The notes beneath the pieces are model-generated. The model saw only the letters and a list, made by a program, of their open reading frames with translations. It had not been told where the DNA came from and did no database searches. This document shows, one piece after another, positions 1 through 17,143 of a stretch of 64,000 nucleotides of DNA; position 1 is the first letter of the stretch; every line of letters begins with the position of its first letter. The DNA is from Bolinopsis microptera (lineage: Eukaryota > Ctenophora > Tentaculata > Lobata > Bolinopsidae). A program made the translations under genes and the position numbers. The stretch spans positions 12,584,944-12,648,943 of the forward strand of contig NC_087083.1 of NCBI RefSeq assembly GCF_026151205.1, given 5' to 3'.

Positions 1-2
1 TT

Positions 3-833
3 TCTAAACTCTACCTAGATTCTGGGTCTTCGATGAGGTTTATGATGGACATTTTCGCGCGTAACGTTGACCCCAAGCTGTTCGGGGAGATATTAGTCCA
101 GCTCTATTCTCTGTTGGGTGACGATTCGAAAACCGAGGGGGTGCAAGTGTTTCATAGACGGCCTCAGAAACAGAAAGTAAACCTGCTGTCTAAGAGCAAG
201 GTGGATAATAAGTTGGGGAAGTTTTTACCCAAAATGGTTGCTCAGAAGAAAAGACCAACAAACATAAACACAAAAGTTACGCGATTTAACCGAACAGTGG
301 ATGAACTGAAAGAATATAACCTTACGATGAGAAGTAAACAGCATTTAAGGCAGGAAAATGTTACTGATGAGGTGAGAGAGTTGGAAAAAGAGACGGATTG
401 TCTTCTTCCTTCAAACCAGATAGACATCAGTGACTTGACGAATATTAAGTCACGTGATGAAGATAAAATTCCAGAGCCTCAACATCCCACATGTGAATCG
501 GAAGGTGAAATCACTGATACAGATGATGAACAGCAAGTAATGGGGGACCCGTTAATAATCACACATGACATTCACGATTCTGATGACAAAGTAGAGGTAA
601 TGTCAGAGGAACCTTTGGAAATCAGGGAGGAACTTGAAATAACTGACGAAGAGGACTTAGAAGAATCTCCTCTAACGGAAGAATATTTTGAAAGTAGCTC
701 GACAGTGAAAAGAGCTGATATTGATCCATCAGAGTCTGAAGAAGAGGGTGATATGAAGAGTACGCTGCCTCTTCAAATACCAATCGTTATGTTGAACGAT
801 GATGTGCTCTCTCTTAAGTCAGTGAATCTATAA
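3..833 (+). CDS. 3'-terminal exon of an unidentified acidic protein (5' partial)
   Basis: The frame is open from the first bases of the window to a TAA at 831-833, so this is the end of a longer gene and the ATG at 33 need not be the true start. The first ~40 residues look like a short globular helical end (LFGEILVQLYSLLG). A basic stretch rich in K and R follows, and the last ~140 residues are strongly acidic with many E/D/S runs (SEGEITDTDDEQ, ITDEEDLEES), which suggests a disordered tail with casein-kinase-2-like sites. There is no signal peptide or membrane segment. An AATAAA lies at 838-843, almost touching the stop codon. I do not recognise the family; upstream exons would be needed. 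The CDS call is fairly safe from its length, composition and the polyadenylation signal. Confidence 0.6.
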   Translation, partial: SKLYLDSGSSMRFMMDIFARNVDPKLFGEILVQLYSLLGDDSKTEGVQVFHRRPQKQKVNLLSKSKVDNKLGKFLPKMVAQKKRPTNINTKVTRFNRTVDELKEYNLTMRSKQHLRQENVTDEVRELEKETDCLLPSNQIDISDLTNIKSRDEDKIPEPQHPTCESEGEITDTDDEQQVMGDPLIITHDIHDSDDKVEVMSEEPLEIREELEITDEEDLEESPLTEEYFESSSTVKRADIDPSESEEEGDMKSTLPLQIPIVMLNDDVLSLKSVNL

Positions 834-843
834 TGAAATAAAT

Positions 844-1860
844 TCTACGCACACTTGAAACACAAGAAAAAGTTTTCGAAATCTTAGAGGACCGTTTGAC
901 GCGAAATGCGAATCCTGTCACCTGTTTAAGATAGTTTAGTTTTTGTCGGGTATTCAAGTGAAGGCTGACAGTGACGGGAATGCGAAAGTGAAAGCAAAAG
1001 TGATCGCCGATGGGCTGCAATGTGTACAGATTAAGAGATTACGATGTTCTTTGTAGCGTACTGAACTGCAGTCCGAGGGCTGAGCTCTAGTCACTTTATT
1101 ACGTGACTAACACAGACCAGTTTACTTTTTACCTTATGCTACGATCACTACAAACATCCACACAATATTCTTCACAGCACCTATATCGAGCAAAGGAAAA
1201 TATTGTCTCTACGAATTTTAAAAAATTACTTGTTTCAAATAATATGAACCGCTTGTTTCAATGATGATTCGAATTTTTATGAATATATGACACAAATCGT
1301 TCAAATTTTTGGAAAAATTCAAGTCAGATATTAGAAAACTTTCTCAATGCGTACAAATTGACATACCTTTCAGCCATGAATATCACAAAATTAAATGGTC
1401 TGATCTTTACAGTATGGGTGTATGAATGTTGTATTTTCTAACATTCATAGAAACGGGTTCCATATTTGGTTGAAACGGTAGCAGGATTTGATTGGTTAAA
1501 ACGGATCACAAGATCCTACTTTACAGTACTCCGAATCAGCATTTGGTCTTTGTCCCCAACGTGCTTTGTTCAACATCAACTTTATAGAGAATTAGATTAT
1601 GTAAGATCCACGGTTTGTAGTTTCTCACCAGCTCAAACAAGAGCAGAAGCACCAATCAGAGAGCAGTATTCTAGTCAGGTGACTCACACTATCCAACCAA
1701 AGCGCTGTATTTTAGGTACTTACTTTTAAGTTTGGTCGATCCTCGCTCGAAATACCGTTCATTATGCTCCGTGCAGAACTTCATGATCAAAGCTGTTCGG
1801 ATAGCATCCAGTTCTAAACCCGTTGCATTTTCAAATGATGACTTATTTGACTTACTTGAC
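844..1860. other. Intergenic, no gene seen
   Basis: AT-rich spacer between the acidic-protein exon and the LINE fragment. Short open frames here have no recognisable domain and no supporting splice sites. I see no RNA gene or clear repeat. Confidence 0.5.
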
Positions 1861-2918
1861 TTAAGGCGGCTTCAGCGTCCGAGTATTGATGCGCTGTCTC
1901 AATAAAACTCTATCCGCCATAAGTCCGCCCATTTCTCCAGTGTCGTTGAGACCCGTGTCAGCTCGTAGGCTATCAACATAGGTCATGGCTGGTCTCCCCC
2001 TACTCCGCACCCCATGAGTTGGTTCCCAGAGTAGCAAGCGGTTTGCGACTAGTTCTGGGTGCCGGTGGATATGGCCTGCTAGTCGCATCCTGCGCTTTTG
2101 GATCTTCATGGTTGCTCTCGTTAGGTTGCCATAGACTTCTTTGTTGGTTTTTCGCTGCTTCCAATCCACATTAAGTGCCATCCTTAGCATTCTAGTGTAG
2201 CAGCCATCAATGCGTTTCTTCAATTGCTCTGTCAACGTCCACGTCTCAGCTAACCATAAAGGAGTATTGACTCCACAGTAGCAACAAATAGACGGATCTT
2301 TAGTCCTCTTCTAAGGTCAGACTTCCACATCTTCTTAAGCTTGTGGCAGGCTGCCCAAGCCTAAGCTTTTCTGACCCGCAGGTCCCTCTCTGTTGTTGCT
2401 ATCCAAGCTCCAAGGTAAACAAAGTCTGTCACCTTTTCCAGCTGGTTTCCAGAACAGCTATTAAGACTGCTCGCCTCCTTTGTCATGTTCAGAGTCATGA
2501 ACTTAGTTTTAGTGCCGTTCATGGCTAGCCCAACACTCAGTGCTGCTTTCTCAAGCCTGTCCAGGAGTAGTTTTGCCCCTTCAATGGTATCAGTGATAAG
2601 GGCAACATCATCTGCAAACTCGACGTCTGCGATCTTCTCGGCACCAATCCTTCTACTCCGTGCAGGCCTGAGAGTGAACCCAGAGTCCGAGTCATCATCG
2701 TCTATAGTCACTGTCATGATATAGTCAATCAAGATAATGAACAAGTACGGGGCAAGAGTGTCTCCTTGCAGTACTCCAGCCAGGATATCAAAAATTTCTG
2801 TTATACCATCGGCTGTAACTACTTTAGCCTTTGTGCTCGTATAGCTCGTAACTAAATGATAGAGGTTAGTTTTTACGGTTGCAGTGTTCCTGTTAGTTAC
2901 CAAAATCATACTAACCAA
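1861..2918 (-). mobile_element. Decayed LINE fragment: reverse transcriptase and 3' end
   Basis: On the minus strand, 2918 to 2361 encodes part of a non-LTR reverse transcriptase: the QGDTLAPYLF motif, then the catalytic box FADDVALITDT, then an MNGTKTKFM segment. The coding continues at 2235-1861 in another frame with the usual LINE C-terminal region (CYTRMLRMALNV, RMRLAGHIHRHPEL, SRGRPAMTYVD). The frame change between 2361 and 2235 shows it is broken. The endonuclease and the N-terminal RT motifs are missing, so it is 5' truncated, as is common for LINEs. The clade was not determined. Confidence 0.85.
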
Positions 2919-5900
2919 TCAAGGGGCTGTATTGAGAGCTGAGTCCAGACAAATGTGTTTATCGAACCAATCACGAGTGTGACAATCGTTTTAACTAAAT
3001 AAATAATTTTGTTTAATGCTTCTGAATTCTGAACGCTAAATTAATTCCCAATGATGATGAGGTTGAATTTTGAACGGGAAGTTATAGAAAGTTTAATAAT
3101 TAGGCATTTTCATGGCGAAAATTCACCACACGGTTTAACTTTAACTTTCAAATTGCATAGCGGTATTTCAATAATGCGGGAAATTATAATAGTAGCACTG
3201 CTTTCTGGAAATAACAGCGGTCCAATATAAAAGTAAGACCGCGGGAATTTCGTAATAAATAGCCGATTTCGCGGAGAGATATCATTGTTTGCACTTAGTT
3301 GTAACAGTGTGACATGTGAAACTACAACTCATAGCAACACTGCGTAGCTGTAATCCACTTTTCTTCTTAAATTTAATCAGATAGACTTCGATTAGACTCT
3401 TTTAAACCAGCTGCGTTAAAATACGAGGGCACGTGGTTGGAATAGAGCACGCTGATTGGTTGAGGTAGGAGCCGCAGAAACAGCTAGATTTCATCCTAAA
3501 ACAATGAAATTTCTGAATCCCGATTCCGAAACTCATTGTTTTTAGCCCACGTGGTGCTGTGTTTTATGAAAGATCCCGTTATTTGTTGCGCCAATATTCT
3601 GGGTTGATGTTACAATTCACACCCATCCGCTTAGTACGTTCAGCTCACAATGGATCGGTTCTCTAGCACTATCAGTGGGTACTTACGAGAGCTAGCAGTT
3701 ATAGAGGGGGATATGTCTCATTATAGAGGTGTATGGGGCCGGGGCTCTATTAAGGAGAGGAGGTCGGGGACCCTTAGGGTACACCACTCACGTCTCACTC
3801 TCCTCCTCCCCAACATCACGCTTTATTGCACGCACCCCCTTCCTCCAGACACACCATCTCATTTTGCTGAGAGCCATCACTTTTATTAGTGCACTTTTTG
3901 ACATGTTATTATTACTCCCTGTTCCTTTGTCGATAGCTACTCAACGGCACCTCCGCAAGCATTCTGTCCCTACGCAACCAATAACGGGGTGAGATCCGGC
4001 GCGTGCCGGACATCCAACCAATCAGCAGTGATCGCAGCGTGTCACGTGGTATGGGTCACGTGTTGAGGTCACGTGGTCCCAATAAAGGCAGGGTTGACAC
4101 TTGATAATGCTGATTCGTGGTGCAGCAACAGCTCCTAACGTCAACCCTCTACCGCACTTGAGATCCCAGTTACTCTGCGAGGGATCTTTGTTACATAGCT
4201 CGACATCATCAATATTGATCATATCAATATTGGGTCCACCAATCGTGGAGCACCAGTCTCGCGAAACATGTTACCCCTGTAAATATCATATTGGCTGGTG
4301 ATGCAAAGCAGCTACTTGAAGTTGAGAATTTAGAAAAGGTCCCCTTTGCCTTGTCGTTTTTTTTGTAAGTTTGAATTTAGACGAGTCAAGATAATGTTTT
4401 TTAATTTTTAGTTTACCTGAACTTTCTAAGTCGAACACATTAATTTCTTTGCTGCGTTTCGTTTTTTATTGCCGAATGCTTTGATTTTGCGATGGTTTCC
4501 AATTCCTCTGCACGAATCAAATTTAGAACTGATATATAGCTTTTTAAAGATAATTCAATAAAAAATTCGATCTATTGGAATAATAAATTCTTGTTATAAC
4601 TTAATACAAAGTAACATTAACTGTGATTTTAAAAAGGCACATCGATTGACATTTGACAGTTATAATAAGTGTAAACTTGTTAGACATTGACATTAACCAT
4701 TATAAAATATAAACACTAAACATCCACTTTATTTTTAAGATGGTAGTTGGTGAAACTGTAAACATGATCGACTCTTCTCCTTTATGGTAAGTTTGAATTT
4801 CACTACTTTTTTAATTTCACTACTGTTTCCTTCACTATTATAGTAATAAATCATATAATTATTTGTTTTTTATTGAATGAAATACTTGAAACTGAAAGTC
4901 ACTCCTGAAACCACCAAATACCAATTAAACAAAACACCTTAATAATGATATGGTACCTGATAGGGCATATTGAAACCTGCTGATTGCCTTATAACTTACA
5001 TGGTGTGGATTAATTTACCTCAATTTACAGCCTTTATTGTAGTATCTCTAAAATGAAGCATCATCTCACTTCTTCATTCTCGATTTTATTTACAAAGTTA
5101 TCCATAGTTATCAACCTCTTGTGTTGCGGCCTGAGAGCAGTTACCAATTTCTAACAAATGTTCATAAAACGGCCCTTTTAAGGTTCCGTGATACACAGTA
5201 AAAATTACATACTTAACGCATGAATCAAGTGGTCACCAAATCTGCAACTTATTTTTGAATGATATCAGATTTTCAAAGCCAACTGAAAGTGAATGATTTA
5301 ACTCCTATATATATATTTCAAAGGCTATGTAGATTTCTCATCTCTGCAGAATTCTTAGAATTTGCTCTATTTTTGCGAATTCTAAAAATATGTTTTTGCA
5401 ACAATGCTACGTCTTTTGACTATAATTTACTTTATCCATGATAAATAAAATTGCGAAAAAAAAGGAAACGATTTTTTATGAGAAAAACTGTAAAACTTTG
5501 CCCAGCATAAGAAAAATATCTGTTTCATATTCAGAAAATACTGACCGTTAAAAAATTTGATGCCGCGTCCAAATTATTTTTGGTACGAACTTTACTTTTC
5601 ACCGACCTCGCACAAGTGCACTTGTCTGCAAAGTTTTCTCATTTAAATCAGATTCAACTTGCACAAACCGTCCATCTTTACGGTTTGTCTGTTGATAATA
5701 TCTCTTTAGGGAGACTTGAGGTCTCTCAACCTTACTTAGTTGAGTGTGTCCCACAACCAAGCACCATGCCTAGAAGTCCGGCGTTATGTATTATAATGAT
5801 CCTGGACCTAAGTGGCAAGTAGCTCTATATTTAAAAAAACAAAAATTAAACCTTTACGGTTTAATTGACACTCCAGTTAACCCGCCATATACCAGGCTGG

Positions 5901-7640
5901 TACCATTACCTCATTATAATGTGTTTACTCATTAACTGTTTAATTAACAGTATTTACACCTCACTTCCTGTTAAGCTCGCTTCACACAAGTACGAATTAT
6001 ACCACCAAGGTGCGTGTTCAACCTGACATCCCTATATCCCTCCTTAGGGTGCAAATTCTTCCCCTTTAATAAGGGCCCCTGAGGGGCCTGAGCGTGCTTA
6101 ACAAATCACTGTGTGAATTGAGTTTCATTAGAACTCTCATAAGGGGTGACTCTTATAGAGATCACGTGACAGAGGACTGCACTCTTATAGAGGTCACGTG
6201 ATACAGTGATACGGTCGGACTGCGGCTCTGTCGTGAGGGAGTCAGGAGTGTGCTCTCTGTTCAATGTAAACAAGATTAGATTAACAAATTACGAGGCCGG
6301 CACGTGTTTAACTGATTTAGTCGTACTTCTAACGTTGTGGGGGGTACAGTTAATTACAGTGAGAACCCTCCTATTAGAGACATGAGCGGTGAGGTGCATG
6401 CCCAGAGGGGCACTGTCGCAGTCGTTGCTGTCACGTGCTTTTTAAAGAGTCCACGTGCGAAGCTAGCTTACTAGCGAGGGTGGACAATGGTCGTAGGAAT
6501 ACAATGGTGGAATATTTCAAATTCTCGAGAACGGGGTTCTTTGTTGGTTTGGCGGTAAGTGTTCAGGGGGAGCGAGATTTGTCTGTTTTGGTAGTGATCG
6601 AGGTGAACTTTTCGTATATTTTTAGCCAGATTAAACGAGAGTCGAGAATACACGTGTTAACGAGAGTCGAGAATACACGTGCAGTAATGGACAGTTGCGG
6701 ATATTCAGTAATTCAGATTGGTGGATTATGAATTGTAATTGAATATCGCTGGTTGAATATATGATTGTTTCATGATATAAATAATGCTATAAATGATGAT
6801 ATAAACAAAATGTCACCGCTTGGGCGAATCAAAACGCAATATAATTAGCTGTACATTGTTGGTTTTTAAGTAACTTACTTAAAAACCAACAATGTAACTT
6901 AATACGTAAGTATATGAGACTGATAATGAAGGAATGTCCCAACTACTGTAGCTTTAATTGGTATCCTTCCATGATGACAGTTTTTTCAAATTAATATTTG
7001 ATATATAAAAGTTACTTGTTAGTTAGTTATTAATGGTCATCAAAAACTTGCTGCTAAGGCGGGGTTGCTTTGCCCCGCGTGTATAACAAACTTCGTAAGT
7101 AACATATAAGGTGTAACAAGTAACATGTGAGCTGTAAGGTGTATTGTCAACCCACGTTACTCTTCAAATAAAGCTCTTAACATCAATCTGTAAGCAGGCT
7201 TTTGTGACCCCGCTATCTCGCTCCCATCACGAGCTACTAGAACCTCCAAAAAGGAAAGAAAAAAAAGAGAAAAGGGGACTCATTAACGTTGAGCTTGAAA
7301 ATCTATTTTAAAATGTGCTGTAGGTCCCATAAGTGGTTCATTTTAGATCTTTGTCTCCGTGTTTTAACTCGATTGTTGCCGGGCAAAGCTCATTGAAAGG
7401 ATTCAGCGTCGTCCCTTTCTCTGCTTTTCTCTCGGCTCTTCAAACTTTCAAATAAGTCTTGAAAAACGTTCAATCCCGAGAAGTATTCTGAGGGCTATTG
7501 TGTTTTGAGAAGCTGTTTGAGAAGTTCTCTTGCCTGCAAATCTGTGGTTTCTTTTATTTTATCTTACAAGTAGTTTCACTGTGGTGTTCAGCGAGGAAAA
7601 GTGAAATTTGGAGTGAAAGTGAAAGTTGTAGTCTTGTGCG
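2919..7640. other. Intergenic region upstream of the zinc-finger gene
   Basis: AT-rich spacer with no convincing coding exon. It contains scattered CACGTG/TCACGTGA motifs (for example around 4030-4080 and 6160-6200), a short direct duplication at about 6637-6682 and the hairpin at 6852-6896. The last ~250 bases before 7641 are the likely 5' leader of the zinc-finger gene. No TATA box stands out. Confidence 0.5.
6852..6896. repeat. Perfect hairpin palindrome, 22-bp arms
   Basis: The arms at 6852-6873 and 6875-6896 are exact reverse complements separated by a single base. It may be a tiny foldback element or a cruciform-forming site. No target duplication was identified. Confidence 0.8.
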
Positions 7641-12809
<5,169 letters not shown>

Positions 12810-13784
12810 ATTTAAGCAACACTGCGCTTTGATCGGTTAGTTTGTGTCATGTGACTAGAAGACTGCTTCTTGATTGGTTAGATTGTGAACTGAAATACTG
12901 TCTTTTGATTGGTTACCTAAAATTTGTTTTGCCGAATTTGCCTTGTGTGGCCTTACTAAGAACCGGTCAGTCATCATTTTGGTCTATTTGGTAGTTTTTG
13001 TCTACTTGATTTAATGATCGGTCACTCCTACGACGCGTATCCTTACCCCTTAATATGTCCAATCATTGAGATTAGAGGCATTGTAACCATTGGACTGGCA
13101 TTGTAATGTGGACCAGCATTGTAACTTAATTTAATGTTAGTGTTAGTTAATTAGCTTATTATAAAATCTATAATTAGTTTAGTGGATCTACTAAATTAAA
13201 AGATAAAGTCTAATTGCTAAATTTTTCAAGTAGTTAATTTAAGGTTGTGTCATAACTAATCGTGGATATGACCCGAAATTATTTATTTATTTAGAGTAAA
13301 TGAGTTTATCAACCGTAGAAATCAATGTTTTTTTCTTCTTGATACTATGATTGATGAATCCATTAATTTGTAAGCCATAGTTTGGCATTTGGATATGAAA
13401 CATTTTTAATTAAACATCTTTAATTCGAACCAATGACTAGAATTTGTGTTTGGTTTCCGTTTTTTCAGTGTTGTCAGACATATCAATTATTATAAATGAT
13501 GTGTTGAAAATGCTAATTTGTGTTGAGATGATATCTGAAAATATTTAGATTAAATTATTTGATGATGTTTACATTAATATTTATTTATCATTTATGACAA
13601 TATTTTGGATGAATTAATTTGTTTTATTTTGCGGTCCCGTACTTGTAGTTATAATACTGTAGACTGTAGTACGTGATCCCCTGTATGTTGTACGACGTAC
13701 GTGATCCCCTGTACTGTATGTAGTACGTGATCCTCATTAATACGTGATCCTCTGTAGTAAGTACATACATGAAGAGGTCTCCTC
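12810..13784. other. Intergenic, 3' side of the zinc-finger gene
   Basis: AT-rich spacer that includes the likely 3' UTR. The segment 13640-13770 has several imperfect copies of GTACGTGATCCCCTGTA. No gene is seen. Confidence 0.5.
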
Positions 13785-14235
13785 CTAGTCGTTGGAGTGG
13801 CCTGCATCACACACATGTCTTCTACGGTGTATCATGTGCCTCAATTCCACTCGTTTTAGAGCTAACTGTTTTACTGCATCTCTGCTGATGTTATCGACAA
13901 CTGTAAAGTCAGCCGCATCCTCAAGTACACAGGCCATCCAGCCTTTGCAGGGTCGTCCTCTCAGTCTCTTTCCATAGTTTGGTTTCCAATCCAGTAGAAA
14001 ATTGGGAAACCGTGTCTCTGGCATTCTGACAACGTGTCCGTGCCACCTTAGTCTAGCCGAACCGATGAAAGTTTCAATAGACTTAATTCCAGCACGCCTG
14101 ATCGAGAACTTCTTCATTGGAGACATGGAAGAACCACTTTATCTCCAAGATTCTTCTCAGGGAGGTCAGATGGAATACCTCGAACCGTTTCATCTGCTTC
14201 TTTGTAAGTGGTCCTCTGTAAGTGGTCCTCTGTAA
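13785..14235 (-). mobile_element. LINE 3'-end fragment, frameshifted
   Basis: The minus strand encodes the C-terminal region of a non-LTR retrotransposon in two frames. First comes KRFEVFHLTSLRRILEIKW...VSNEEVL, then, after a frame change near 14100, RRAGIKSIETFIGSARLRW HGHVVRMPETRFP and KRLRGRPCKGW. These are the usual conserved blocks after the RT domain. Only this 3' part remains. The heptamer satellite abuts its upstream side. Confidence 0.8.
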
Positions 14236-14304
14236 TAGCTGTACGTGATCCTTTGTAGTACGTAGTCCCTTGACTTTGAGTACATGGTCCTTTGTTATAG
14301 TATG

Positions 14305-15132
14305 TAGTATGAGATATGTAGTATGACTGTATGTAGTATGTAGTATGTAGTATGTAGTATGTAGTATGTAGTATGTAGTATGTAGTATGTAGTATGTAGT
14401 ATGTAGTATGTAGTATGTAGTATGTAGTATGTAGTATGTAGTATGTAGTATGTAGTATGTAGTATGTAGTATGTAGTATGTAGTATGTAGTATGTAGTAT
14501 GTAGTATGTAGTATGTAGTATGTAGTATGTAGTATGTAGTATGTAGTATGTAGTATGTAGTATGTAGTATGTAGTATGTAGTATGTAGTATGTAGTATGT
14601 AGTATGTAGTATGTAGTATGTAGTATGTAGTATGTAGTATGTAGTATGTAGTATGTAGTATGTAGTATGTAGTATGTAGTATGTAGTATGTAGTATGTAG
14701 TATGTAGTATGTAGTATGTAGTATGTAGTATGTAGTATGTAGTATGTAGTATGTAGTATGTAGTATGTAGTATGTAGTATGTAGTATGTAGTATGTAGTA
14801 TGTAGTATGTAGTATGTAGTATGTAGTATGTAGTATGTAGTATGTAGTATGTAGTATGTAGTATGTAGTATGTAGTATGTAGTATGTAGTATGTAGTATG
14901 TAGTATGTAGTATGAAGTATGTAGTATGTAGTATGTAGTATGTAGTATGTAGTATGTGGTATGTAGTATGTGGTATGTAGTATGTGGTATGTAGTATGTA
15001 GTATGTAGTATGTAGTATGTAGTATGTAGTATGTAGTATGTAGTATGTAGTATGTAGTATGTAGTATGTAGTATGTAGTATGTAGTATGTAGTATGTAGT
15101 ATGTAGTATGTAGTATGTAGTATGCAGTATGT

Positions 15133-15166
<34 letters not shown>

Positions 15167-15406
15167 TAGTATGCAGTATGTAGTATGCAGTATGCAGTAT
15201 GTAGTATGCAGTATGTAGTATGTAGTATGTAGTATGTAGTATGTAGTATGTAGTATGTAGTATGTAGTATGTAGTATGTAGTATGTAGTATGTAGTATGT
15301 AGTATGTAGTATGTAGTATGTAGTATGTAGTATGTAGTATGTAGTATGTAGTATGTAGTATGTAGTATGTAGTATGTAGTATGTAGTATGTAGTATGTAG
15401 TATGTA
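14305..15406. repeat. Heptamer satellite (TAGTATG)n, about 1.1 kb
   Basis: Roughly 155 copies of TAGTATG in near-perfect phase. A variant block at 15120-15215 has TAGTATGCAGTATGC copies, and TGG/TAG variants sit near 14955-14990. The period of seven keeps frames open on the minus strand, but this is not a gene. Confidence 0.97.
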
Positions 15407-15429
15407 GCCGAGGGGGAGGGAGTTCCCAA

Positions 15430-17143
15430 TTAATGATTACGCTATAGCGCTAGTATGTAACAGTAATGTGTAATTTTGACACAATTTCTATGTGTAGAAC
15501 TGATAACGGAGGGCCGGCCGGGGGTTAAATTGTTAAAAAAGTGATTACTTGACATACGTTGCATGCCACTTTTCGCGCGCGAAGCGCGCGCCGCCGAAGT
15601 TGAAGTGATTACTTATTCAGCTTGCTAGTCTATTGCTCGCTTTTCAGTATTCTAACGTACAATGTAAAAAGCTCGAAAAGAGTGCCGTGTATTCATGCAT
15701 TGGGACTGGCGCGCATGCCAGGTAAACTTAAAGGATTTGCAAATACATAACAGTTTGTTGCAGTTTATTTCGCAATCAACATTTGAATGTCAATATGAGA
15801 AGTAACGGATTTTGCAGATACAAGATATTTTTAAGTTTTTATTGCCGGAGACCCCAGAAAATATACTTGTATATTATATTTATAAACATAAATGATAAAT
15901 ATTCTGTATAGTAAGTGGATCGAATGACATATGTATAATGCAATGCAAACATAACAGGCTGAGCTGAGCGCGGCCATGAGTTAAATAATAAATGTTAAAC
16001 ATTTTTATACCTAACGCATAACGACCCCCGCGTTTAGTTAATTGCATTGTGCGTTGCCGAATAATATAAAATTAAATATTCGCAGCTGTCATTCCCAATA
16101 TTTTCAAAAACTTAAAGCCTCCAAAAAGCTTGAAGTCCCGAAATAAACTCGTTACAATTTTTTTGAGGTACCGGGCCGCACACTTTTTTTGAAGTTTTAC
16201 TTTTATAAAAGCAAAATTATTCAATATTCGACGCAAATTGCTGCGAAATTGCGCGCACCGAAACAATCCATTACCAATAATGTTAATAGACAATTACTGT
16301 GTTTTTGAATTTATTTAGAAATATTTACAATAATAATAGTATAAACTAATAATTTGCGTCAATTGCAATATTATTTTGCTGTATGTCGACTTATCAATTG
16401 TGCAAATATTTTCAAATTGTAGCTTTAGCTTTGACCATTGATAATAGTTTGTCCCGGCGCGCGCTACTTCGTAGCACTTGCCATCGGGCCAACATTTTGA
16501 AAAGAAAGCGGCGCGGCGCGCGCTACTTCGAAGAAATTTAGACGAGTAACATCAGTCAAATTTAGCTTTGCATTACATTACCTGGGGACCTCAGGCTATC
16601 ATGTTCATAAATAGAGATTAGGCGGAATGACAGGCTGAGCGCGGCCCAGTAATGCATTACAAAGCAAAATTTATAAATTTTGTTAAATCGTTAGAAGCAA
16701 CGCTTTACTGGGCCGCGCTCAGCCTGTCATTCCGCCTAATCTCTATTATCATCATTAAAGCCTGGGGTCCTCAGGTAAGCAAAGCTAGGCGCGGCGCAAG
16801 GTATACATATTATTTAAAATCTATATATACCTATATCTATATATACCAAATCTATATATACCAATATCTTATATATATACCAATATACCAATATTTATAT
16901 ATACCAATACGCGAAACGCACGAAGCGACAACGTTTTTAAATTTTTACTAAACCCGCTGCCCGATCGCTTCCACGCAAAAAATATAACGTTTGTAAAATG
17001 TAATCCTAACTATCTCTACTATAATTCAGAGAATTGTTTTTGTATGTATGTACGTTTTTTTAGGATGGTGTGTTGCTGTGACGGGCACGCATGGGAGTAA
17101 CTATTACGACCAGAACGTCTGACGTTTTTTCGGTTTTTTCACG
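15430..17143. repeat. GC-rich foldback repeats, no gene
   Basis: Short GC-rich blocks sit in AT-rich DNA: a GCGCGC palindrome near 15573-15595; a block at 16455-16560 that recurs at about 57560-57670 and, in part, 58055-58105; and an inverted repeat with exact 42-bp arms at 16611-16652 and 16705-16746. The arm core CAGCCTGTCATTCCGCC recurs near 56858. A TATATACC-rich stretch follows at 16800-16910. These look like non-autonomous DNA-transposon pieces. Confidence 0.65.

Noticed and set aside
14083-15429. Long minus-strand open frame of repeated YILHTTY
   Set aside because: It is the translation of the TAGTATG satellite; a period of seven gives the same stop-free heptapeptide in every frame. 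Only its last ~45 codons are LINE-derived.
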